Shown piece after piece: positions 49,800 through 62,199 of a stretch of 64,000 nucleotides of DNA; position 1 is the stretch's first letter, and the number at the start of each line of letters is the position of its first letter. Source of the stretch: Chelonoidis abingdonii (Eukaryota > Chordata > Testudines > Testudinidae); contig NC_133769.1 in the NCBI RefSeq assembly GCF_003597395.2, forward strand, positions 179,544,108-179,608,107. The letters are read 5' to 3'. Position numbers and translations under genes: made by a program. The notes under the pieces were generated by a model, which saw only the letters and a program-made list of their open reading frames with translations, had not been told where the DNA came from and made no database searches.

Positions 49800-52420
49800 T
49801 GCCTATGGGGCCCAATCTCAGTTGGGCCCTCTATGTAGTACCGTAATACAAGTGACTTTTCAGAACTTCATTGATACTAGCAGGTTGACTTCTAAGCTAT
49901 CACCTCCAGCAACAATTTTGCCAAAACCATCTGCTGCCGGATCATGTATGTAAATAATTAACTCAGCTCCTTAGTTCACTGTCCATAGACTAAGAAGTGT
50001 CTTTGAAAGCTGCTCTCCTCTGAATTCTCAAGCTTGCTTACTCCAGTTTACAGATTTTAAACTCTCGGTGATCTAACAGACTTCCTGTCAAAGGAAAAAT
50101 GACAGGGAAACTATTTAGTCCACCATTTGTATTTTGCCCACAGACTCCTGGGACTGTCTTTCATCTGCCTCAATTAATAAAACACTTTAGTCCCCAAAAG
50201 GACTCTTAGTGTGTTGAGGATGAAGAATAGGTGGTTGCCTCATCAACAGGAAATACTCCTCAACATATGGCTTTGCTTAACCTGTGGCTTTGTTTCCCAC
50301 TTTTACTGCACTGGTGCCAATGTGGTGCCAGCTCCAGCTACTTTGATATGATGCAAAGGGTCTGGGCAGTGTGGGGCAGATGCTGTAGCACAACTCCCGT
50401 CTGTCGGAATGAGGAATTCTCTTCTGGAGCCTGCTCCTACCATAGCCATCTCAGCACTAGGTTTGGGGCAGAGCACAACTCCACTCAACCAGTGCTCACC
50501 TAAAGGGGAAGAATGGTTCAGTGCTCTAGGACACTAGCCTGGACTAACAGGGAGCTGGGTTTAATTCTCTTCTCTGCCATAGACTCCATGTATGACCTTG
50601 GGCAGGTCCCTTAGCCTTTGTGTATCGTTTCCCCATCTGAGAAATGAGGAGAATAGCACTACCGTACCTCATAGAGGTGTTGTAAAAATTGTGAGATGCT
50701 CAGATACTATGGCAATGGAAACCTGTGAGTACTATGGATAGATAGTCTTGTGTTAGAGCTGTAGGTGGGGAAACCATCCTGTTTTGTGTAGATCTCATTG
50801 TCCCAGCTTTTCTCCTGACCATCTTCAAGTAACTTAGCAGGTTTTCCAACTCTAAAATGTCATGCTTTTTATTTTTCAAAAACTTCAAAGCAGCTCTTAC
50901 TTTCCCTAAATCCTATCAAATAAACTACTTTTCAGGATGCATCCTATTTCAACAACTTGTCACAACTCTGATTGTTAGGCTGAAATGACACAAAAGGTTT
51001 GGGGCTCCATTTAGCTCTGCTAAAAAATTCTTAGTTTCTGAGCCTGCTTGATGGACTTTTCAATTGCTGTGCTTTTGATTTCTCCTTTTCCTCAAACTCA
51101 TAGTTAATTATACCCCAAAGACTGTCCATACTGTATTACAAGTTTCAAACATCAGTCACCTTCACTGAAGCCCTGCTCAAAAAATGGGGGGTAAACTTTT
51201 TACCATAGAAAGTGTCTGTCTTTTATTCTCGTATAGCTCTAAAGTGCCTGAAAATGATTCTGCTCAAATCAAACTTAAAAACAAGTTGTACCTTCAACCA
51301 GGGAAAATTTCAGCCACAAGGATGAATGTTAGAGAAAGTTATAAAAATGGGGATAAAATTGAAGCTGTTTTACCACTTTAATAATAGCATGTACCACCTA
51401 ATTGATGGCTATCTGGGAAAACTACCGTATATGGAGACAGTCACATGATTGTTATGTTGAAAGTGCAAAAAATAAAAATATTCGTTATTTAAAACTGCAA
51501 GAGATAGTGTATCTTCCCAAAAGGTTCTTATTACAGAGATGACAAGCTAAATGATTGTGACTTCATGGCACTTCCCATTACATTTATCCAATCAGGAGTT
51601 ACAACATAATTCCAAAGGTATTATGTTCCAACTTTTTCTTGCATGTCAGAGTTGAGAAGCAGGTCAGCTTTTCTGTTTTTAACTAGCTTGTATGTGGTAC
51701 AATTTCCTTTCTTAATGAAGCCTCAGGACTCCTAGTTTCTAATTTAGGATGGAATAAAATGAGTTATGCTGTGACTTTCAGTCACTGGAGAACTCTCCTA
51801 ATGTGTATTCACACCTACTGTTTGTCTTATGAACACGCTGGTTCCTTAACAATGCCCATCGCAGCTAATTTGCAACTACAGAGTGTAAACATTGACTTCT
51901 AAAGTTTTTTTAATAGAGCCCTATGCAACTTAATTATCCATTATTGGCACTTGTTTTCTAAAGGTGATTAGTCTGAGGAAATTAAACTTTGCAAGAGCAA
52001 GGTCTCTGGTGGCAACAAGATGGACAATTTCTTTTTTCAAAGTCGAATGAAAAGGACTCCCATGGGTCATGTAGCTCATCCCTCCTTTCCTCAGGCATGA
52101 TTTCCTTTCCATTAAAATGTCTGCGAGAATGTTCCCTCTTGTTCAGTTCAAACTTAAACTTCAATTTTACCTTAGTAACGGAACCAGCTCAGAAACCCTA
52201 ACATGGATCAGAACTTCTTCAAAGTTTGAAAAAGTTCCCCCACTCCTTCTCTCCTGTGGGTCACTTGCTTTCACTGAAATCCATCTGGTGGCTTAGCAAG
52301 TCTACTAATCTCTGAGCTAGCTGTCCTCAGGTTCTTCAGTCCCAAGGTCTCCATGAGGTTTGAGGATAATGCAACCTGGATTCTGAGACTAATTTACCTT
52401 GGCCCAAGTGAAAGTACTTG
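49800..52420. other. Intergenic, only a MIR recognised
   Basis: Outside 50512-50710 nothing is recognised. Confidence 0.45.
50512..50710 (+). mobile_element. MIR-type SINE, near full length
   Basis: GGTTCAGTGCTCTAGGACAC head, TGACCTTGGGCAGGTCCCTT core, CCCCATCTGAGAAATGAGGA and AATTGTGAGATGCTCAGATA tail. Confidence 0.82.
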
Positions 52421-52424
52421 AGCT

Positions 52425-52535
52425 AGATTAATCCCTACCACAATTCCATTGATTTCAACAGGGTCACACCAAGGATGAATTTGGTAGAGCTAGATTCTCC
52501 TCTAAATGTTTACACCCAGTTTGCACAGATGTAAA
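52425..52535. repeat. Hairpin-type repeat fragment
   Basis: CCATTGATTTCAACAGGGTC and TAGAGCTAGATTCTCCTCTA with GCACAGATGTAAATGA resemble the hairpin family. It abuts the solo LTR at 52544, whose left target copy lies inside it. Confidence 0.45.
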
Positions 52536-52543
52536 TGACTACT

Positions 52544-53593
52544 TGTGACACGTGGTCAGAAAGGGTTAAGCAGCTTGCAGGCTAATTGACCGGATTCAAC
52601 CTTTAGGGATAAATTGGTAGATAATGTTTGTGTTTTTGTGTATTTACATATATATTGTTAGAGGTTAACAATGTAATGGAGCAGTCTCTGTCTATGCTGT
52701 ATTCTGTTAATTCAGAGATCAAAAGGAAATCTTAACATTTAAATGAACTGTAAAATAATGATATCACTGTATTCATCTCTCTTTGAAATGTATAGCAAAT
52801 CACTTGCGAATAGTGGAAGTCAGGCAATTGCCTTATGTTAATTCCTGTAGCTAATTACCAGTGATGCTTAGGAAATAGGTCTATTTCAACGTCTCCATGA
52901 TTGCCTATTGTTCGCATAAGGACTCTGAGCTGTCAAGAGAAGGCCTAGAACTTTATAAAAACTCTTGGGTCCTGATCCTTTTAATCTCAGATCTGCTTGA
53001 TGCTTCATGCTGGGGAAGCTCAAGTCATAAGACTAGGATCTCCAGTCCTATCTGGGTCATCCTGAATATCGACATTGGACTATAACCTATGGACTAATTC
53101 TGACAGAACTCTTTGCAACTACAAAGCTCACCATCTCTGCTATGAATCTAGTCTCAGAACTGTACTCATGTCTGTCTGTATATTGATTTTTTAACCAATA
53201 CTTTTGTTTCCTTTTAAATACATTTTAGTTTAGTTAATAAGAATTGGCTGTAAGCGTGTATTTGAGTAAGATCTGAAATAATCATTAAGCTGGGAGGTAA
53301 TGTGTCCAATCCTTTGGGATTGGTAGAACTTTCATATATGATTAATAAGATTTTCAGTAATCTTTATCATATTTGACTTGGGTGTCTGGGTGGAGGCCTA
53401 AGGCTGGGTTGCTTTACGGGAACTGTGTTGTTGGCTTCTGGGTAACCAGTTAGGTATTGTAGAAGCTGTTTTGTGCTAGTTTGGTAAATCTAATTATTGG
53501 AATATCCACCAGCTTTGAGGATTGTCTGCCCCATTCTTTGCAGCTCACCCTAATTGAGTAACTACAGCATGGCTTCCTGGGACCCCAGTCACA
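52544..53593 (+). mobile_element. Solo LTR, 1050 bp, CTACT duplication
   Basis: Starts TGTGACACGTGGTCAG and ends CCCCAGTCACA (TG...CA). Both flanks read CTACT (52539-52543, 53594-53598). A TATA-like TTTATAAAAAC lies near 52952. No internal coding region, so it is a solo LTR of an endogenous retrovirus or Gypsy element. Confidence 0.9.
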
Positions 53594-53825
53594 CTACTAC
53601 ATGGACTCTCATACACCAAGGACCTGATCAGATCACAGCAGAGAGCAGAACATGAGGGAAAGGGTGGTGATCCTCAATGAAATACTGAAGGGAGAAAGTA
53701 TGTGGGGGTGAGTGATGGGGAGGGTCATGGAAGTGTTTTGATATTCGGAAGAGTAAGCTGTGAGGTAATCAGGAAAGAGAAGGATTGGGAAAGAGAAGGG
53801 CAAGGTGAACGATGTGAAGTGAAGA

Positions 53826-54325
53826 AGGGAGAGCATAAGAAAGGCCATACTGGGTCAGACCAAAGGTCCCTCCAGTCCAGTATCCTGTCTTCCGACAGCG
53901 ACCAAAGCCAGGTGCCCCAGAGGGAATGAACAGAACAGGTAAACATCAAATGATCCATCCTCTGTCACCTATTCCTAGCTTCTGGCAAATAGAGACTAGG
54001 GACACCATCCCTGCCCATCCTGGCTAATAGCCATTGATGGACCTAGCCTCCATAAATTTAACAAGTTCTTTTTTGAATCCTGTTATAGTTTTGTCCTTCA
54101 CAACTTCCTCTGGCAAATAGTTCCACACGTTTACTGTGTGTTGTGTGAAGACACAAAAAAGTTGGTGTTTGGTCAAACCTAAGACGTGAAACTCAGCATC
54201 ACTCATTTGTATTGAAGATAACATACCCTTATTGTTTTTTATTGGTAAAGTTTTGCACAATAGTTTATCACAGATAGGTGTGCATTCCCTGGGGATATCA
54301 AAAGCCACATATCCAGAGCCTTCCT
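53826..54325 (-). mobile_element. CR1 LINE 3' end with ORF2 tail
   Basis: Same family as 35886 but longer. The minus-strand frame at 54308-54024 reads CVFTQHTVNVWNYLPEEVVK and DKTITGFKKELVKFM, the end of ORF2. Confidence 0.85.
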
Positions 54326-54375
54326 CCTAACTCATAAATGTCAGGATGGGGAGTAGAGCTAGAATTCTGGAGGCA

Positions 54376-54466
54376 GCCTATTGCTCCTTTGGGGCCTAAT
54401 CCAAAGCTCTTTGAAGCAAATGGGGGTATTTCCACTGACTTTAATGAACCTTGTATTAGGCCCTTC
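54376..54466. repeat. Short hairpin repeat
   Basis: GGGGCCTAATCCAAAGCTCT and CTTGTATTAGGCCC pair; the middle has CACTGACTTTAATGAA, like the 61018 repeat. Confidence 0.65.
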
Positions 54467-55083
54467 GCTGGCAACATAGTGGTCTCATGCTGATAAAACT
54501 TCTATTGCACTACCGCAAGCTATACAAAAATGAAGCAGGTACTCCTATAGTTTAAAAAGGGTTTATACATGACAGAGATGATAATAAATGATATTTGGAA
54601 TAGGTGTTAGAGATTATTATAAACACATCCATAAAAAGTGTTTGATAACCTGTCTAGAGTCCACCTGGCTGCTTATAACCATCTATGACCATTATCGTGA
54701 TCCGTGTAACATGATCATAACACCTATTAATCACTTATTAATGCTTCAGAAATATATCCTTAATATACAGTGTGATCAAAAACTCTTAAATGCACAAGAT
54801 TTTAATACTTCACTAGGACTATTATCCTCGGTCTGTGAAACCAAGTGCCTTAGTTCCAAGGAGTCCAACTGTACAGAGAACAGAGAGGAAAATTTAGAAA
54901 CAAATGATCGAAAGTCTTTCTTTTAGACATAAAAATACTTGCAGCATCAAGCTGTGATATTGGGACCTTCCAGGGATGGAAGCAAGTCTTGGACCCAACA
55001 GCCTGCTTGTTACACCACAGCCACACTCTGGTCTCTATCAGGCTTGATTACTACTAGCCAAACAACTCCAATGCATGTCTACT

Positions 55084-55240
55084 CATAGAATCATAAGGGT
55101 TGGAAGGGACCTCAGGAGATCATCTAGTCCAACTCCCTGCTCAAAGCAGGACCAATCCCCAAATGGCCCACTCAGGGACTGAGCTCATAACCCTGGGTTT
55201 AGCAGGCTAATGCTCAAACCACTGAGCTATCCCTCACCCC
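55084..55240 (-). mobile_element. tRNA-derived SINE with CR1-like tail (turtle Cry-type)
   Basis: On the minus strand it opens GGATAGCTCAGTGGTTTGAG (tRNA-like A box), continues through GGGTTATGAGCTCAGTCC (degenerate B box), and ends with GGTTGGACTAGATGATCTCC-type CR1 tail text and TTCCAACCCTTATGATTCTA. This SINE structure is known from cryptodire turtles. It interrupts an LTR-like repeat. Confidence 0.88.
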
Positions 55241-55249
55241 CTGAATTTC

Positions 55250-56280
55250 CGCAAAACCATCAGCCCTGAAATGTTCAGCTCTCTCGTGGCTCACTCAGAG
55301 TAAAAACGAAGTTCTTCTGCTCCTCTTAAGAGACAATACTCAGCAGCTTGCCACTTTAACTGGAGTTAACAATCACTTCCATTCAAATACAGCACTGGAC
55401 TGGTTTAGATTAAAATAAAACAAGATTAACAACAAAAGGGCATAGATTAAATGATGCCAAGTACAAGAAAGAAAGGTAGAGATGGTTATAAACAAACACA
55501 AGTGAAAAGCACGCATCTAAAATCTAACACTTAATCTAGCAAGACACAGTCTTTGTGTAAGATGGTTTCTCTCACCAATCACTCTTTGTCCAGCATGGCT
55601 GACTGTCTTTGACTCAGGACCTCCCACAGAAGTACAGGGTGCTGGTTCTCCTCGTCTTCCTGGGTGAAAGATAACTTGGTATTGTTTGCTCCTCTTTCTT
55701 ATATTTCAGTGAACCTTTCAAATGGATTCTTCTGAAGGCTCCCCCTCCAAAATAAAGTTCATTCAAGCTGTGAGAAAGGAGACATTGAATCTGGTGGTGA
55801 AGGAAGTTCCATGCTGGTTTCTTTCCCTGCTGTTGTTTGTTGTAATGCAAATTGGTTTGTTCCTGTCCACTCCAGTGCAAATGAATGGCCACTTGGCATA
55901 TGGTTGTCAATGGACTCTGATGATACCTGGCTGGAGGAACTGGCTTGTCCTTTGTCTGGGAGAAACCTGTTTACTCCCTCTCCAGACTTGTCTGATAAAC
56001 ACATTTTAGTTCTTTTCTTCACATTTGTATGGTCCCTTGAGTGTTCAGTATACACATCAGATACAGGAATATTAATGATCAGTCTGTTATTAGTTTTCTA
56101 GTGATACCTTACATGACACATATCAGATATGACATTAATGAATTGGGGTTCACTGAACTGGTCAGGTCAGCTGAAATTCACTACCAGATATCAGTGACCT
56201 CTGCCCTCTTGCATTGGGATGCTGATAGGGACCCATCCATTGTCTACATCACATGCATAGAGATGTCAGTTCCATAGTTG
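55250..56280. repeat. LTR-like repeat next to the SINE
   Basis: Text such as TAGATTAAAATAAAACAAGA and GGTAGAGATGGTTATAAACA resembles turtle LTR sequence and continues on the left of the SINE (from about 54960). ORFs on both strands are not protein-like. Confidence 0.4.
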
Positions 56281-56788
56281 CATGATACTTACTTGCCATG
56301 TACCTTTCACTGCATCACTTCCCCACTAATCCACCTGCCCCACTTCACATCCATGGTGCTGATAAATTACAGAAAGATATGACAAGCTGGATTTAAGCTG
56401 TGGATAAGACTAATTTGAAATTAATATCTGTGGATAACTCTTGTGGGTAAAGGGCTTTAATCTTTAGTGATGAACACACTGAACATGTCCAACCTGAAAT
56501 TTCAGCTTTTTGAGCTTAGAATAACAAAGCATTTTAACTATTTTTTAAAATTCAGTATGTCTTTTCTTCACTTTCACTGTAGCTTAAATATTAGTAACGG
56601 AATCTTGTTCAATTTTTCATCACTGCACAGAATTCAAGGGGGGAGGGGTCAGAGAAGTTGAGGATGATTAGGGACACTGAAAAATTCATATGGAGATACT
56701 GAAACGACTGGGATTGTTTACCTTGAAAGGGAGACCCATATAGGGGACATGCTGATCAAAAAGTATATTAAAAATGAATGATCTAGAG

Positions 56789-57105
56789 CAGGGCTCGGCA
56801 ACCTTTCAGAAGTGGTGTGCTGAGTCTTCAATTATTCACTCTGATTTAAGGTTTCGCGTGCCGGTAATACATTTTAACGCTTTTAGAAGGCCTCTTTCTA
56901 TAAGTCTGTAATATATAACTAAACTATTGTTGTATGTAAAGTAAATAAGGTTTTTTAAATGTTTAAGAATCTTCATTTAAAATTAAATTAAAATGCAGAG
57001 CCCCCCAGACCAGTGGCCAGGATCACATACATGGTCCTGTGAATGCCACTGAAAATCAGCTCATGTGCTGCCTTCGGCACACGTGCCATAGGTTGCCTAT
57101 CCCTG
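56789..57105. mobile_element. hAT MITE, 317 bp
   Basis: Ends CAGGGCTCGGCAACCTTTC and GGTTGCCTATCCCTG. Flanks ATCTAGAG and GTCTAGAG are an 8-bp duplication with one mismatch. Confidence 0.87.
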
Positions 57106-57199
57106 GTCTAGAGAATGTAGATCAGGAAGGTCTGTTCTCTTTCTCCTGTAACCCGGGAACAACGGGAAATTCAGTGATGCCAAAAGGTGGCAGATTCAA

Positions 57200-58420
57200 A
57201 ACTGACAAAAGGATCTTTCTTCCCTGACTCACTGTGTCATTAGATTGCAGAACTCATGGCCACAGGTTCAAAGAGGGATTGGATTTATATATGGATAACA
57301 AGACTATCTAGAGCTATAGGCATTGATAAAAGTTTTGGAATCTGTACAAAGTCTCATGCTTCAGGTCTCAAACCAAACTCCAGTTAGTAGGGATTAAAAT
57401 AATACCTTAATCTGAAGGTCAGCAGCTTATTCCAACTCTTCCCACTGTGGGGTTTCTTCTTGCACTTTCCTCTGAAGCATCTGGTGCTGACCAGTGTCAG
57501 AACCAGGATACTGGACCAGAAGGATCACTAGCCTAATCCAGAGTGACAATTCCAATGAAAGTCCAAAAGGGAAATTTCTGTCATGACTTGAGAAACGGAA
57601 AGCTGGGGACTTACTTTGCAGCTTTCTTGCACCTTGTAGAGTCAGTTGCACCTGAGTAAAATGGTGCCAACCCAGGATAATAGTATTTGACACCCACTTC
57701 ACCCTTTGCGTAGATGACTACACAAAAATGCAAGTTGTGAAGCTGGCCCCAAATGCTTTAAGAAGAGTCCCGTATATGGGCACAGGTCTGCCCCATGTGC
57801 ACTGGAAGAATAGTTATGGACCTTCACCCAAAGACAAATCTTCAGACATAGATCCAGGGACATAAGCCATCATATACTTTGCTTCTCTTATGGCATGCAC
57901 TGATCTGCTAAAAGTTTCCTGGTAGGTGCTTTTTCTCTAAATGAACAGAATTTCCTATTGTATAGGTTCCTCACTGTTTATCACAACATGAAAACGAATA
58001 TTAATAATTGTCTAGTCGCTGCATACATCCCTGAGATATTTCTGTGAACAGAATATGTCCCAGAGGTCCTGGACACATGGTTAAATACCACTTTCGGAGG
58101 GAAACCATAGGAGTCCAGGATGAAAGGGTTCTTTTGTTCACTGGTAAGTCATGCAGTGTTAGATGTTCATAAAAGCTAGAATTTCTCTTATTTACTGTAT
58201 CGTGTGCAAGTGATAGTATTTTGGATTGGGCTCTTGTTTGGTCCTGGACTTGTTCTTTGCCAGAGCTGCTTATCTTACTATAGAATAAACCTTATTTGGG
58301 GGACAGGAAAACAGCAATGCAAGGCAAACCTCAGAAATGGTGGTTTGATCTGTAAGTGAAGCCTGGTAAGTACTTCCATGCTACTTTTCTTTCTACTGTC
58401 TGTCTATACAAAACAGTGTA
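57200..58420. other. Intergenic, nothing recognised
   Basis: No coding homology or clear repeat. Confidence 0.45.
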
Positions 58421-58425
58421 CGGGC

Positions 58426-58550
58426 TGCATTCTGCCACCCTTACTCACATCCAGTAATGTAATCCTTGACTAGCCTGACTGGAAATCAATGTGACCATTC
58501 AAGGAGCAAATTGTCACTCCATGTGAATAAGGGTAGCAGACTCTAGCATT
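58426..58550. repeat. Short hairpin repeat
   Basis: GCATTCTGCCACCCTTACTC and GAATAAGGGTAGCAGACTCT are inverted; the middle has ACTGGAAATCAATGTGACC. Confidence 0.6.
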
Positions 58551-59125
58551 CTGTCAGTAAATGTGAAGCTAGTTTAAACTTTTAAACTGAATTGATATCA
58601 AATACTGACCTGGATAATAAGTGAATACTAATCCTGACTATTGGCTGCTCCCACCTCATTTCTGTGTAAAACAAGTCCCTAGTTTCAGTCCAGTTCTGTG
58701 TGGAGAAGTGTCCATAGCACAAACGTCATCACACTTGGTACTAAGTGGCCATTCCCTGGGCAGTTCAAGCACCAAAATAGTGTGGTAGCTGGCTCCTGGT
58801 GGCACCCAGCATGAGTTATGCACTTGATAAATAGTCCAGGCTTATAATGCTTCCTGATCTCTCAACGCTAGAGCTGGCAAAACCCACACGAAACAGTTAA
58901 AAAAAAAGTCTTCTCAGGTCTGCGGTCAGGAACACTGCTAATGGGATGCTAATGTGACTCCTACTATATCAGATCAGAGATTGAATTGAGGAGTTCTGTT
59001 TCCAAGGATGTCACTCTGGTTCTTTGCAATAGTCCTAATTGCAAGCAAATTTTTCTCAAGTTTCTTTAACCTAACAAGAGTACCTTGGAATGTATCCTTC
59101 TTTCAGCGGACAGTTATGTATGTTA

Positions 59126-59397
59126 GGCCCTCATGCACTGACAGAAGAGACGTCTATAGCTACAGGTTAACTGCGGGCAGGTTAACACTTAAAACACTGC
59201 AGCTGTGGTGCTTCACTGAAAACACTACTGCACCGACAGGACAGCAGAGTTAATCCACCTCCCCGAAAAGCTGTAGCTATGTCAATGGAAGAAGCCCTGT
59301 CGTTAACCTAGCACTGTCTACATCCAGGTTAGGTTGGTATAACTGCGTCACTCAGGGGTGGGGATTTTTCGTATATGTTTATAGTGTAGACCTGGCC
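59126..59397. mobile_element. Harbinger-type MITE, copy C
   Basis: Starts GGCCCTCATGCACTGAC after TTA and ends TAGTGTAGACCTGGCC before TAT. The internal GTTAATCCACCTCCCCGA and GGTTGGTATAACTGCGTCAC match copies A and B. Confidence 0.8.
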
Positions 59398-59399
59398 TA

Positions 59400-60885
59400 T
59401 TTTTGCTTCCAGGGATTGTAATATAACACAGAACAAAACATGCCCGACCTCCTTTTATAAGCTGAAGGGGCAGGTATTTCCCATTTATTCCCTGCTTTCA
59501 CACTTTACAACTGTTAAGTGCGGCAGGATTGCAATGTTGAAGCAGTAGGCTCCTGCAAGATTCAGATTTCTTGTACTTCTATTGTCTGCTTCCCCCTATT
59601 CTCCACCTCTCTCATTTTCTTCCTCACGAGAGAAACTATCCTTCCTATCCTGCATCTGTTCAAGTCAATGCAGGGGTTTTTTGCCATTGACTTCAACGGA
59701 AGTAGAATTAGGCCCATAATGCTAAAATATCCCCAACTCTGCCTTGGATTAGATGATTCTCCCTTTATGGAAGTGTAAAACTCCTCTAGCTATTTTAATT
59801 GCCCTTCTCACTGTACTTGAGAACCACTTTTTTTCTATAGTCAGGCTGATACGTGAAAGCATTGGGGGGTGAAAATAGTACACTAACTGCTGCCTACTGT
59901 AATATTTCCACAGTAATTCCTCTAAAAATATCTTATCCGCTTGATTGCTTTTGTTGTGAACTGGATAATTTAACACTTACCACTGATTAAAACTCATAAG
60001 GCTTCAGTTCTTATTTACAGTAACTTCGTAATCAAACTGAAATGTCAGATCCTGAATGTTGTTTATCTGTCTACAAACTCTCAGAAAAGAAAGAAAGAAA
60101 GAAAGAAGGTAGGGATATCCTACAGATTCGAGCTAGTTTGCATAGTTTAACTTTAACTTAATTCTCTCCCATGGAAATGTCCAAATGGATCTTATTAGGA
60201 CACGTTGGGACCAATAAAATGTAGATCTGACTTAGCAGAAGTCACATTGTATGAAAAATACTCCATAAAGAACATACACACAAAACTGAAATAAAGGAAC
60301 AATTTCTTAATTATATAAGTGAAGACTGAAACAGTAACAAACAGTGGGAACATATTGTGGTGGATGGAAGTAATCTATTTATAGAGTAAAAAAAGAAATT
60401 TTAAAATTTTTTTAGTTAAGGTTTAACTTAAAGAAACCCAACCATGTACAAGTCTGGAAATACACAGTTAGGGCACCTTAATACCCTTAACTCTGCCCTT
60501 TAGGGTAACCCTGGCAGGGGAGGCTAAAAGCTAGATGTGTCTTTTAAAAACTGTTCATTTATCATTGGACTTCAAACACTAAAAGACACTAATCACATGG
60601 TTATTGCATGACATCACTACAGGGCAGAATTAAAGTTGTTTGGGTGCCTTAACTGCATCTCTAGACCTTTGCATGTCTGGATTTAAGTTTAACCTTAATT
60701 CTGAATGTTGTGGGTTTATAATGGCTGCTTTGGGGATAAATACACATCTCTCTAATATATCTAACCCTAAATTTACTGATATGTGCAGTCAGCTATAACT
60801 CCTTCTTCTTGTAGTTTTCTCTTTTGTCTGGCAAATAAGAAGCATGCCATTACTAACCATGGCAACCACACTTCCCTTCCCCTCG
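59400..60885. other. Region upstream of the receptor, nothing recognised
   Basis: AT-rich. A short (GAAA)n tract at about 60088. No second receptor copy seen. Confidence 0.45.
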
Positions 60886-60889
60886 CTCT

Positions 60890-61010
60890 CCTTTTGTCTG
60901 TCTTAATTTGTTATATTTTGCCCATGCTTAGACTGTAAGCTCTGGGGTACTGGGACTACGTCTCTTATACATTCTATACACTCTGCTTAATGTATTAATA
61001 AAATAACAAT
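60890..61010 (+). repeat. Old LINE-like 3' fragment, second copy
   Basis: TTAGACTGTAAGCTCTGGGG to ATTAATAAAATAACAATA resembles the end of the repeat at 3970-4660. Confidence 0.5.
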
Positions 61011-61017
61011 AGCTCAC

Positions 61018-61112
61018 TGGGGCCAGATCCTCAGTTGATGTAAATTTGTGTAGCTTCATTGAGTTCAATGGAGCAAATGCTAATTTGCACCAGCAGATGC
61101 TCTGGCCCCTTA
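61018..61112. repeat. Short hairpin repeat (palindromic MITE)
   Basis: GGGGCCAGATCCTCAGTTGA at one end and CAGATGCTCTGGCCCCTT at the other pair over most of 95 bp, with TTGAGTTCAATGG in the middle. Located 120 bp upstream of the receptor start codon. Confidence 0.75.
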
Positions 61113-61229
61113 CCTGGAAGATTGTTTAGAAAGAAAAAGTGGTGTTCATTGACTATTCTCATTGTCTGCACACTGACTATTTTCCCACATCATTTTCCTT
61201 GACAGATATTTTAAAAGGCCACTGTGTAA

Positions 61230-62194
61230 ATGGGAAATCAAACACACATAATGGAATTCATTTTCCTGGGCTTTTCAAACCATCCCAACCTTCAGATTTT
61301 ATTCTTCCTGGTGTTCTTGGTCATCTACATAGTAACCCTCCTGGGGAACACTCTGATCTTAACCCTGACCAGGGCTGATTCAACCCTTCAGACACCCATG
61401 TATTTTTTTCTTAGTAATCTGTCCTTCTTAGATATCTGCTATACGTCCGCCACAATGCCAGTCATGCTGGTCAACTTCTTCAGGCGAAGGAAAACCATCT
61501 CATATGCCGGGTGCATGGCCCAACTATTTTTCCTCATTACATGCGCTGGCACAGAGTGTGTCCTGTTGGCTGTCATGGCTTATGACCGATATGTGGCTGT
61601 CTGCAAGCCCTTGAGCTACCCAAGCATTATGAGCAACAGGCTTTGTGTGCAGCTGGCGGCATTTTCATGGCTGTGTGGCTTGGTGAATTCCCTGGTGCAC
61701 ACTGTCCTCACATCAGCCATAGTCATATGCAAGTCCAATCAGCTCAGCCACTTCTTTTGTGATGTCCCGTTGCTGCTGAAGATCTCTTGCACAGACACCT
61801 CTGTCAATGAAGCTGTGCTTCATTTGGCTAGTGCCTTGATTGGACTGAGCCCTTGTCTGTTCACCGTGATCTCTTATGGCCACATCATCAGCACCATCCT
61901 GAAGATCCAGTCGATCAAGGGCCGATTCAAAGCTTTCTCCACCTGCACTCCCATCTGATTGTGGTCATCATCTTCTACAGTACCTCCAACTTCAATTATA
62001 ATCGGCCCAGCTTAGGCTACTATCTGGACATAGACACCTTGGTTTCGTCATTATATTGCATTGTGACCCCCATGTTAAACCCAGTTATCTATAGTCTAAG
62101 GAATAAAGAGGTGAAGGGTGCACTGAAAAAAATGGGCAGAAAATATTTCGCTGCAGTGGCCAGGCCCAGAGGAAGGGAGGGGGAATGTCAATGA
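61230..62194 (+). pseudogene. Olfactory receptor, class II (family 2/13-like), single frameshift
   Basis: An intronless seven-transmembrane odorant receptor, starting MGNQT with an N-terminal glycosylation sequon at N3. Motifs in order: LLGNTLIL in TM1; TPMYFFLSNLSFLDICYT at TM2; the extracellular-loop cysteine in ISYAGCMAQLFF; MAYDRYVAVCKPL at the end of TM3; FFCDVP in extracellular loop 2; SYGHIISTI at TM5; KAFSTC before TM6. The frame then hits TGA at 61956-61958. One missing base around 61946-61953 separates it from the next frame, which continues SHLIVVIIFYST, then PMLNPVIYSLRNKEVKGAL (TM7) and ends at 62194. Total length is about 320 codons, normal for the family. There are no other breaks, so it is either a very young pseudogene or an intact gene with a sequencing deletion. 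The wording SYAGC and DTSVNE suggests OR13/OR2-like. Confidence 0.93.
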
Positions 62195-62199
62195 CATGA

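Noticed and set aside
54024..54308. 94-codon minus-strand ORF as a host gene
   Set aside because: The sequence is the tail of CR1 ORF2 and the flanking DNA is CR1 3' sequence.
55205..55240. A functional tRNA gene on the minus strand
   Set aside because: The tRNA-like part lacks a closed acceptor stem and runs into a CR1-like tail, so it is a SINE.
55614..56101. Overlapping ORFs of 95-98 codons at 55.6-56.1 kb
   Set aside because: Mutually overlapping on both strands inside an LTR-like repeat, with no domain.
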